A stretch of DNA of 15,355 nucleotides from an uncultured Solobacterium sp. (GTDB lineage Bacteria > Bacillota_I > Bacilli_A > Erysipelotrichales > Erysipelotrichaceae). Numbering within the stretch: the stretch's first letter is position 1; each line of letters begins with the position of its first letter. Made by a program: the position numbers and the translations under genes. Shown here one piece after another: positions 1 through 7,191 of this stretch. The DNA lies in the NCBI GenBank assembly GCA_900547815.1, contig URHY01000055.1, forward strand, positions 1 through 15,355, read 5' to 3'. Under the pieces are notes generated by a model. That model searched no databases and was not told the origin of the DNA. It saw only the letters and a program-made list of their open reading frames with translations.

Positions 1-50
1 TAATCATTGATTTAGATTATCAACTATAAGCACGACTGCCTGTCGTACAG

Positions 51-72
51 AAAAAAAGCACCGAAGTGCTTT
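51..72 (-). terminator. Intrinsic terminator of the leftward operon
   Basis: Read on the minus strand, a 7-bp stem AAAGCAC / GTGCTTT closes on a TTCG tetraloop and runs straight into four more T residues, making an uninterrupted T tract with the end of the stem. This is a textbook Rho-independent terminator with an extra-stable UUCG loop. It lies about 155 bp beyond the stop codon of the phospholipase-like gene and is the only terminator-like hairpin after it, so it is the likely end of the whole leftward operon. Confidence 0.85.
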
Positions 73-183
73 CTCTCATCGAAAGGATCGATAAAGTAAT
101 TTCTTATGTGTTATTAAGGAAGGATATATACACACAAGATGGATATTGAGTTGAAAGGTGAGCCATACTTTCTTTCTCTTACC
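51..183 (-). ncRNA. Candidate small RNA in the 3' region of the leftward operon
   Basis: This stretch has no gene but looks transcribed. A promoter-like pair precedes it (-35 TTTACA at 218-213, 17-nt spacer, -10 TATTAT at 195-190), and it ends in a strong UUCG-loop terminator, giving a predicted RNA of about 130 nt. Just before the terminator a second hairpin (78-92) has stem ATCGA/TCGAT and loop TCCTT, which is complementary to the Shine-Dalgarno sequence AAGGA. A further pyrimidine run TCCTTCCTT lies near the middle. I recognise no known RNA family; SRP RNA, tmRNA and 6S signatures were not seen. It may simply be the operon's 3' UTR. A 20-codon frame (ATGGCTCACC start) is also open in it but has only a poor ribosome binding site. 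Confidence 0.35.
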
Positions 184-189
184 ACCCAT

Positions 190-218
190 ATAATACCCCT
201 AAATTGTAAACTTGTAAA
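190..218 (-). promoter_or_regulatory. Promoter-like sequence after the phospholipase-like gene
   Basis: On the minus strand, -35 TTTACA (218-213) is separated by exactly 17 nt from -10 TATTAT (195-190). It lies 10 bp beyond the stop codon of the phospholipase-like gene and points at the hairpin terminator at 51-72. A second TTTACA (210-205) sits between the two boxes. The match to sigma-A consensus is good, but AT-rich DNA gives such matches by chance. Confidence 0.4.
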
Positions 219-227
219 CCCTTCCAA

Positions 228-1202
228 CTAATTTTCGTATATCAAATCAAAATTTGTCATCTTGTCTTGATTTGAAACACCCAAGTTATAATTTCTATTC
301 TTAATCAATAATAATAGGTCTTCGTCCAAATCAGGATTTTGACAAGCTGCCAAAAATAGACGAATTGCTTCCATTGCCAATAATTGTGCGCGGTCATATA
401 AATCAAAAAAGCTTTCTGTAGAAACAAAAGACGCATCGCTTGGATGTAGCCAGCGATTATGTAAAAGATTCATAACATCATATGGATCATCTGGATTATT
501 TGGAACAATATATCCTGATAATGAGTTATAGGCTTTTGTGAAAGTCTCTAAAGTTTGAAGTGCCTTTAATTTATCTCCTGAAGCATCATAAAACAAAGTT
601 TCAATAAAATGCCAATCATTTACGCTTTCAAGAATTTGATGTGGTTTAATATCAAAGCCAAAGATTTGGCGAATAGCCGGTACATAAATGCGAGCAATGG
701 CTCTAGCCTGTTCTTTTGTGACATCACACACTTCATAAAATTTAAAATCTTCAATTGTACATTCACGCTTTACCTTCAACATAATCGCATCAATCAATGA
801 TTCAAAACGATGGTGATACCAAGCACTCTTACCTTTACAAGGTCCAGTACGATAGAAAACATACGGATGGCTAGTGGCATCCAATGCCCAGTGACATAAA
901 TGTCCACAAACATAAGTCATCATATCTTTTTTTATTTCTTCATCTTGTTCATTGCGAATAGAAATCAAGGCTTTTTGATAAAATTCGTTCACATGGCCTG
1001 CATGAAACATTGAGCCAGAAACTCTTAAATCACTTTTCTTAAAGAAATCCTTTGGATTCATTCCATGAAAAAACAAGAAATCTGGTCCATTTGAACCGAT
1101 TTCTAGAAGTTGCAATCGAGGCTCAAATAAATCATGTGTATTTTCATCCACTTTATCAAAAATTTCTTGAGCAAATAATGTATGTGTAATAATATTAGGC
1201 AT
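228..1202 (-). CDS. Zinc-dependent phospholipase C-fold protein
   Basis: The 324-aa protein resembles the zinc-dependent phospholipase C family (PF00882). Visible metal-ligand candidates are His7, Asp41 in NGPDFLFF, His101/His104, Asp108, His112 in a HxxxDxxxH pattern, and His130 with Glu134 in an HxxxE pattern. Their order and spacing fit the trinuclear zinc site of the Bacillus cereus enzyme. No signal peptide is seen: the N-terminus MPNIITHTLF carries the first His. The product is therefore probably cytoplasmic, unlike secreted phospholipases. The start is supported by AGGAGGT about 7 nt upstream. The start codon overlaps the end of the DUF2779 gene by 8 bp, implying translational coupling and a shared operon. 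Substrate is unknown; members of this fold in Firmicutes are often annotated only by fold. Last gene of the leftward operon. Confidence 0.8.
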   Translation of the reverse strand: MPNIITHTLFAQEIFDKVDENTHDLFEPRLQLLEIGSNGPDFLFFHGMNPKDFFKKSDLRVSGSMFHAGHVNEFYQKALISIRNEQDEEIKKDMMTYVCGHLCHWALDATSHPYVFYRTGPCKGKSAWYHHRFESLIDAIMLKVKRECTIEDFKFYEVCDVTKEQARAIARIYVPAIRQIFGFDIKPHQILESVNDWHFIETLFYDASGDKLKALQTLETFTKAYNSLSGYIVPNNPDDPYDVMNLLHNRWLHPSDASFVSTESFFDLYDRAQLLAMEAIRLFLAACQNPDLDEDLLLLIKNRNYNLGVSNQDKMTNFDLIYEN

Positions 1203-2679
1203 TGTTTTTTACCTCCTCTATTAAGCCATGATAGACAATATATTCAGCATATGTATCCATCTGACAATATGTTGAAATAGCTTCTTTTACTTCTTTCTTT
1301 TCTTTTTCGTCTTTATCATCATATGTACGATACGCAAAAACTGCATTTAATCCATTTTGAATATCAAGATCATGATAAGAAACATCTTTAGAGAAGACCG
1401 GAAGAATACTCTTTAAAGAATAGTGTCCTCGCATTTTTGAATTGTAGTAAAGTCCTGCCTCAAACGGTTTAGAAAGATCAACCATTCTAGAACAAATTGA
1501 CTCTAATTCTTCTTTATATTCTTCAAATTGACTCGCAAGCTGTTTTAATCTTAGCTTTTCAGCCCCTTCCATGTTATAGACAAGAATTGTCCCTGTTTTT
1601 GGAAGATCATGGATCAATTTTTCAACAAAATGTCTTCGACAATCTTTTGATTCGAAAAAGTTATAATGTGTTAAATTTCCATTCTCTGTCTCTACATGAA
1701 GACTATATTGAAAACAAAGTACATCAAATGGCTTCATGTTTTCATAGGGCGGTACCGCAAAGGTATCCCATTCAAAATCCAAATATGAAATTGGATATTG
1801 GATCTGTTTCATCCAGACTTTTAAGGCCGATTTATCCATAAATGGCTTTTGTGTTTTACTTGCCATATATTGTGCATATTGCAGTCTAAAACCTTCAATT
1901 TGATTCAATGGTAATTCATGAATATGACGAATACCACGACTATACGCATCTAACTTATGCTGATTCGTAGTAAAAAATAAGATAGAATCATCAGGTTCAT
2001 TAGATTCATCAAAACAAATTGGATAATAATTACACCTTCTTAATGCCGTACACTGTTTTGTACGAACAGGTGTAATACTAGGTTTATTCAAAATTTCTTT
2101 TGTTCTTTCAATCCACGCATCCAAATCGATATCAATTTCATCCATACATTCTGCAATTGTTTTTGAAAGATGATTACGCTTATTGAACAATTTATCACTG
2201 ATGCACAAAAGTTCATTTAAATCTAATGTATCCTTACGAACATATTCTTTATTTAAATATACAATACGATTTTCAATGACATTCACACCACAATGAGCCA
2301 AAATGATTTGATTGACCTTCATAATGAAGGCTTCATTTTCCTTTGGATAGGCACTTAAATGTGGATATACTGCCATATATCCATTTTCTAATTTTTTTAG
2401 ATATGGAATCTTTGTTCGGCATTCTTTGTATTCAAAGCGTGCAAAACATACAACATCATTTTCTTCTAATAATTTTAAAGATTGTTCATTTGAATCCATT
2501 GAGTGTCCTAAGCCACAATCTGTTGCGTTTAGATACGTTTTCCAAAGGTCTGAGAATGGACAATCCATTTTATAAAAACTTTCTTGGTGAATTGAATTGT
2601 GTGCACTATTCCAGCAAAAACAAGCACATTTCATTTCACGCATTAAATCTGATACATGTAACATAAAAATTTTCACCAT
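1195..2679 (-). CDS. DUF2779 protein: Cas4-like N-terminus plus RNase H-like exonuclease domain
   Basis: The 494-aa protein looks like a DUF2779 family member (PF11074). The C-terminal part (about 297-485) has the family signature: YLDFEW (Asp301, Glu303), PPYENMKPFDVLCFQYSLH, ILVYNMEGAEK, DLSKPF (Asp401), YSLKSILP, and YCQMDTYA (Asp475). The acidic residues fit a DEDD-type 3'-5' exonuclease fold. The N-terminal part resembles Cas4/AddB-type PD-(D/E)XK nucleases with an iron-sulfur cluster: Cys18, Cys20 and Cys22 near the start, and Cys210, Cys216 and Cys222 after it. The expected acidic and Lys catalytic residues around 88-106 look replaced (RTKIPYL, YMAVYPH), so this half may be inactive. 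The start is uncertain: the upstream SD for 2679 is weak, while an internal ATG at 2664 has GGTGA about 9 nt before it. The gene begins 19 bp after the WYL regulator. Substrate is not known. Confidence 0.75.
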   Translation of the reverse strand: MVKIFMLHVSDLMREMKCACFCWNSAHNSIHQESFYKMDCPFSDLWKTYLNATDCGLGHSMDSNEQSLKLLEENDVVCFARFEYKECRTKIPYLKKLENGYMAVYPHLSAYPKENEAFIMKVNQIILAHCGVNVIENRIVYLNKEYVRKDTLDLNELLCISDKLFNKRNHLSKTIAECMDEIDIDLDAWIERTKEILNKPSITPVRTKQCTALRRCNYYPICFDESNEPDDSILFFTTNQHKLDAYSRGIRHIHELPLNQIEGFRLQYAQYMASKTQKPFMDKSALKVWMKQIQYPISYLDFEWDTFAVPPYENMKPFDVLCFQYSLHVETENGNLTHYNFFESKDCRRHFVEKLIHDLPKTGTILVYNMEGAEKLRLKQLASQFEEYKEELESICSRMVDLSKPFEAGLYYNSKMRGHYSLKSILPVFSKDVSYHDLDIQNGLNAVFAYRTYDDKDEKEKKEVKEAISTYCQMDTYAEYIVYHGLIEEVKNNA

Positions 2680-2698
2680 TCTTATTGTACTTCAAAAC

Positions 2699-3658
2699 TT
2701 AAATCTTTTCATCCCCATACGCATTTAATATTTGTTTAACACGCACAAGATATGCAAACTTTACATCTTCTGGGCTCAAAATTTCGACTTGATTAGTCAT
2801 TGAAAATAAAGATTGATACAAATTCGATAAATCATCTGTATAGAATTCAAAGTCGGTGAAATCCTCTTGTTTATTGATGATTTGAAGCTTATTTCCCCAA
2901 TATTTTTCTTTAAAAAGACGAAGACCATTATCTGCATGATTGACTCGTACTTTAATTTGTTTTAAATCCAAAGGAATCAAAGAATGTTCACCAATATAAT
3001 GACTTAAATGGAAATGGTTGTCACGAATAAAATGTCTTGATGATATTTCACATGAATACATACGCTCTTTACTAAAGCGATACATACGGTAGTCTTTCCT
3101 TAATAATGAAAAACCTATTAGATAATAGGATTTATGATAGTGAATAATTTCATAGGGTTCCACTTCAAATTCTTTAGGCACTTCATCTTGTAAAGATTGG
3201 TATGACAAAAGGACGCAAAGACCATGATTTATGGCTTGTTGCGTCTTATCGATCATAGATGATATCTTTTGATCTAATTCCATAGAATTCGACATATAGT
3301 GTAAGGTATCATTGGAAGAAATCTTACTTGTCGCAATGATCTTATCCATGGCATCACAATATAAAGATAGTGGTTTAAAATCTTTTTGTGTGCGCATAAA
3401 TTTATAAGATTGAACCAATGCATCCTTTTGTTCGTCTGTAAAAATTGTAACTGGCAAATCATATTCATCATTTAAAATATATCCGCCATAACGACCTTTT
3501 ACTTCTTCCACATTATATCCTGCAAGTACAAGTTCTTTTTTAAACTCACGAATATTACGTGGATTAACTTCAAGTTCAGTGGCAAGTTGTGTCGTATTCA
3601 ACTTCCCTCTTGCCTTTAATAGTTGTAGCATGCGAATGCATAAATTCGTTCGATTCAT
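2699..3658 (-). CDS. HTH-WYL domain transcriptional regulator
   Basis: The 319-aa protein has an N-terminal winged helix-turn-helix of the HTH_11/DeoR type at about 3-60 (LQLLKARGKLNTTQLATELE, then the recognition region VNPRNIREFKKELVLAGY and a GRYGGY wing). It is followed by a WYL domain at about 140-225, with VEPYEIIHYHKSYYLIGF and the RMYRFSKERM segment that in WYL domains carries basic ligand-binding residues. A C-terminal extension of the WCX kind follows to 319. WYL regulators sense nucleic acid or nucleotide ligands and control phage-defence and DNA-repair loci, among others. AAGGAG stands 6 nt before the ATG. The gene starts 12 bp after the ankyrin gene and is followed 19 bp later by the DUF2779 gene, so it most likely regulates its own operon. 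This last point is inference. Confidence 0.85.
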   Translation of the reverse strand: MNRTNLCIRMLQLLKARGKLNTTQLATELEVNPRNIREFKKELVLAGYNVEEVKGRYGGYILNDEYDLPVTIFTDEQKDALVQSYKFMRTQKDFKPLSLYCDAMDKIIATSKISSNDTLHYMSNSMELDQKISSMIDKTQQAINHGLCVLLSYQSLQDEVPKEFEVEPYEIIHYHKSYYLIGFSLLRKDYRMYRFSKERMYSCEISSRHFIRDNHFHLSHYIGEHSLIPLDLKQIKVRVNHADNGLRLFKEKYWGNKLQIINKQEDFTDFEFYTDDLSNLYQSLFSMTNQVEILSPEDVKFAYLVRVKQILNAYGDEKI

Positions 3659-3670
3659 CGTTATCTCCTT

Positions 3671-4009
3671 TTAGTGTGTACTGCAAAATCTTTGGGGATA
3701 ATAGCCAAATCCTTTTTTAGGTTCAAAATGTTTAGGAACAATACCACGAAATACAAGTGGACGTATCATTTGACCAATCCCTCTTTCAAGTGCAAAGCCT
3801 AAAGCCTCTTGTTTTTGAATAGCTCCGGCATCAATTAAAATATTTACAATTTCTTCATTTCCAACACTGATAGCATGCATCAAAATGGGATATCCATTAA
3901 ATACCCAACTAGGACTTGCACCAAGTTGTAGACAATATTCAACCCCTTCTACATCCTCTTTCCATACAGCATCTAATAAATCCATAGCTAATCTTTTTTC
4001 TGCGTTCAT
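3671..4009 (-). CDS. Small ankyrin-repeat protein
   Basis: The 112-aa protein contains about two and a half ankyrin repeats. The clearest units are LLDAVWKEDVEGVEYCLQLG followed by ASPSWV (11-36), and GYPILMHAISVGNEEIVNILIDAGA (39-63). A degenerate third runs to about 90 (ALGFALERGIGQMIRPLVFRG). Ankyrin repeats mediate protein-protein contacts, so it is likely a small adaptor rather than an enzyme. The tail KKGFGYYPQRFCSTH is not repeat-like. No signal or membrane segment is present. The SD (GAAGGG, about 6-8 nt upstream of ATG) is moderate. It lies 59 bp after the AI-2E gene and 12 bp before the WYL regulator; it may be the first gene of a separate unit if the inverted repeat at 4050-4068 carries a promoter. 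Confidence 0.75.
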   Translation of the reverse strand: MNAEKRLAMDLLDAVWKEDVEGVEYCLQLGASPSWVFNGYPILMHAISVGNEEIVNILIDAGAIQKQEALGFALERGIGQMIRPLVFRGIVPKHFEPKKGFGYYPQRFCSTH

Positions 4010-4049
4010 ATTGTACCCTTCTTTCTATACTCAAAGGATACAATTTAAT

Positions 4050-4068
4050 TTGACATTATTTATGTCAA
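4050..4068. repeat. Inverted repeat between AI-2E and ankyrin genes
   Basis: TTGACAT (4050-4056), a 5-nt spacer and ATGTCAA (4062-4068) form a perfect 7-bp inverted repeat. It sits 1 bp beyond the AI-2E stop codon and 41 bp before the ankyrin start. Neither strand has a following T tract, so a terminator role is weak. On the minus strand it contains a consensus -35 hexamer TTGACA, with only loose -10 candidates downstream (TAAATT or TTGTAT). It could be an operator for the ankyrin-WYL-DUF2779-phospholipase genes. Confidence 0.4.
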
Positions 4069-5226
4069 TTAATCCGATACTTCTCTAACGGTTTGAAGAC
4101 GTGATAAAACATCTTCACATACGAGTTGATAGATACAAGAACAAATTGGAATAAAAATAATAATTCCAATAATACCTGCGATATTAGCTCCAATCGTAAT
4201 GGCGACAATAATGTACATTGGTGGAAAGCCAACGGATTTTCCAACAACATGTGGATAGATAAAATTTCCTTCAACTTGCTGGATACAAATAAACATAATA
4301 ATAAAAGTAAGTCCTTGTATAGGGTCTGTCATCGCAATAAAGAAAGCACATAATAGTGCGGCCACTAAAGCTCCAAACATGGGTACTAAGGCTCCAATAC
4401 CAACGACAAGTCCAACTAAAAATGCGTATGGTATTTTTAAAATCAAGGATCCTGTTGTTACTAAACTCGCAAGAATCAAACATTCTGTGCATGTACCACC
4501 CACATAGCTTGTAAATATACGAATGATCAACTTTAATACGTGGCGTGTTTTTTCATAATCTCTTTTAGGAAGATAGGCCATCAACAAAGATTTTGTCTCA
4601 CGCACAACTTGTTCTTTATTAAACAACAATAAAAATGAGAATACAATTGTGATAAAGACTTGTGCAAACCATGAAAATGTAGTGGATAATATAGAATATA
4701 TAGAACCAAACAGATCATTTGCACCTCCAGATACAAGCCAAGAACTAATTTTTTTACTTACATTATCAATAGCCGAATTACTGAAGGCGTTTATGTCTAA
4801 GTTTTTCAAAAAATCATGCACAACATCTACATTTTTCGTAACGTTTAAAAGCCATATATAAAACTCATATATCATTTGTGGAAAGTTTGTCAAAAGTGTT
4901 TGAATAGAAAATAAGATTTTTGGAATAACAATTCCAACAAAGGCTGCAAATATCGCAAACACGATACATATAGCTAAAATGTTAGAAATCATTCTTTTGA
5001 TTTTCGTATCTTTGAAATCAAACCATTTAATTGAATAGCGCATTAAATTATTCGATATAATATTAAAGACAAAGGCAAGTCCTGTTCCAAATAAAAATGG
5101 CAGGCACATAGTGCCAATCCAGCCCAAAAAGCTAACAATTTTTTCAAAATAATAAATAAACATGCCAATGAATAAAGTAAAAACAATTAATCTTTGATAC
5201 ATTTTTTCTTTTTCGTGTAGGTCCAT
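4069..5226 (-). CDS. AI-2E family transporter
   Basis: The 385-aa polytopic membrane protein has the AI-2E family (PF01594) pattern. Hydrophobic segments lie at about 14-34, 37-57, 81-103 and 182-203, and several more between 247 and 370. There is a soluble loop at about 110-180, and the family-typical region GIGALVPMFGALVAAL (276-291), then IQQVEGNFIYPHVVG (315-329) and IGANIAGIIGIIIFIP (345-360). Family members export autoinducer-2 or act as ion antiporters; which applies here cannot be told from sequence. I chose the ATG at 5226 because GAGGTGG stands 6 nt before it; a GTG nine bases further upstream (5235) is also in frame but overlaps that SD. It is transcribed divergently from pyrG, and has a good -10 (TATAAT) with a Fur-box-like sequence over the -35 position. 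Confidence 0.88.
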   Translation of the reverse strand: MDLHEKEKMYQRLIVFTLFIGMFIYYFEKIVSFLGWIGTMCLPFLFGTGLAFVFNIISNNLMRYSIKWFDFKDTKIKRMISNILAICIVFAIFAAFVGIVIPKILFSIQTLLTNFPQMIYEFYIWLLNVTKNVDVVHDFLKNLDINAFSNSAIDNVSKKISSWLVSGGANDLFGSIYSILSTTFSWFAQVFITIVFSFLLLFNKEQVVRETKSLLMAYLPKRDYEKTRHVLKLIIRIFTSYVGGTCTECLILASLVTTGSLILKIPYAFLVGLVVGIGALVPMFGALVAALLCAFFIAMTDPIQGLTFIIMFICIQQVEGNFIYPHVVGKSVGFPPMYIIVAITIGANIAGIIGIIIFIPICSCIYQLVCEDVLSRLQTVREVSD

Positions 5227-5249
5227 TAAAGCCACCTCAAATCGAATTC

Positions 5250-5282
5250 ATTATACTATCTTTTAAAATGAAAATCATTTTT
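5250..5282 (-). promoter_or_regulatory. AI-2E gene promoter with Fur-box-like palindrome
   Basis: On the minus strand a perfect -10 TATAAT (5255-5250) lies 24 bp before the ATG. The -35 region at the 17-nt spacing is weak (ATGATT, 3/6). That weak -35 is covered by the palindrome AAAATGA-aaa-TCATTTT (5265-5281). The palindrome core ATGAAAATCAT matches the classic 19-bp Fur box core ATGATAATCAT at 10 of 11 positions, and about 14 of 19 over the full length. A metalloregulator of the Fur family could bind here, but the AT-rich context makes chance a real alternative. Confidence 0.4.
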
Positions 5283-5294
5283 TTAATTTTTTTA

Positions 5295-5323
5295 TTTACA
5301 TCTTTTTTTCATAGGTGTAAAAT
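5295..5323 (+). promoter_or_regulatory. pyrG promoter
   Basis: -35 TTTACA (5295-5300), 17-nt spacer, -10 TAAAAT (5318-5323). The predicted start is near 5330, leaving a leader of about 29 nt before the ATG at 5359. The predicted start region (TGCCGAG) lacks the GGG run used for CTP-sensitive reiterative transcription at Bacillus subtilis pyrG, and the leader is too short for an attenuator. That mode of control is therefore not evident here. Confidence 0.7.
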
Positions 5324-5334
5324 TGCCGAGTTAA

Positions 5335-6989
<1,655 letters not shown>

Positions 6990-7033
6990 ATATACTTTTC
7001 AATTTCATCTTCATTTTTTAACAACAACGGATT

Positions 7034-7064
7034 TGTCTATCTAATCAATTAGGTGTAATAGACA
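7034..7064 (+). promoter_or_regulatory. Structured element in the glnN upstream region
   Basis: TGTCTAT (7034-7040) pairs perfectly with ATAGACA (7058-7064). Inside it CTAA/TTAG pair around a TCAA loop, leaving a 3' bulge GTGTA. The hairpin of about 11 bp has no T tract, so it is not a terminator. It could be an RNA leader element or an operator of glnN. The gap 6990-7191 holds this element, a run of A and T tracts (7098-7131) and the glnN SD, with no credible gene. Confidence 0.35.
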
Positions 7065-7097
7065 TAGAACTTTATATTGCCTACATACTCTTATACG

Positions 7098-7131
7098 AAA
7101 AAAAATGAGGTTTTTTTGAAAAAAAGAAAAA
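7098..7131. other. A/T-tract cluster upstream of glnN
   Basis: Four homopolymer tracts follow each other: A8 (7098-7105), T7 (7111-7117), A7 (7119-7125) and A5 (7127-7131). Such tracts bend DNA and, upstream of a promoter, can act as UP elements. They stand about 60-95 bp before the glnN ATG. A clear -10 candidate follows (TATTAT at 7160-7165 or TATATA at 7163-7168) but I find no good -35 at the right distance, which suggests an activator-dependent promoter or a different start site. Confidence 0.3.
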
Positions 7132-7191
7132 TTTCTCAAAACATTTGTGAAAATAATGATATTATATACGCGACAGGAGGATACTATTAAA

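Noticed and set aside
32..46. Small inverted repeat ACGAC-tgcct-GTCGT beyond the terminator
   Set aside because: Only 5-bp arms without T tract; too short to interpret so close to the window edge.
1497..1841. Second open frame antisense to the DUF2779 gene
   Set aside because: Same reasons: it overlaps a gene with clear family motifs and has no ribosome binding site of its own.
2343..2666. Open frame on the plus strand opposite the DUF2779 gene
   Set aside because: It lies wholly antisense to a well-supported gene, has no credible SD and encodes no recognisable motif.
7098..7117. A8 and T7 tracts forming a hairpin that looks like a terminator
   Set aside because: The stem is only A-T pairs and there is no GC base to it; pyrG already ends in a strong terminator at 6959-6989. 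Treated as an A-tract cluster instead.
7147..7191. N-terminal extension of glutamine synthetase from a GTG
   Set aside because: No SD precedes the GTG, while AGGAGG stands correctly before ATG 7192; the extension does not belong to the known family start.
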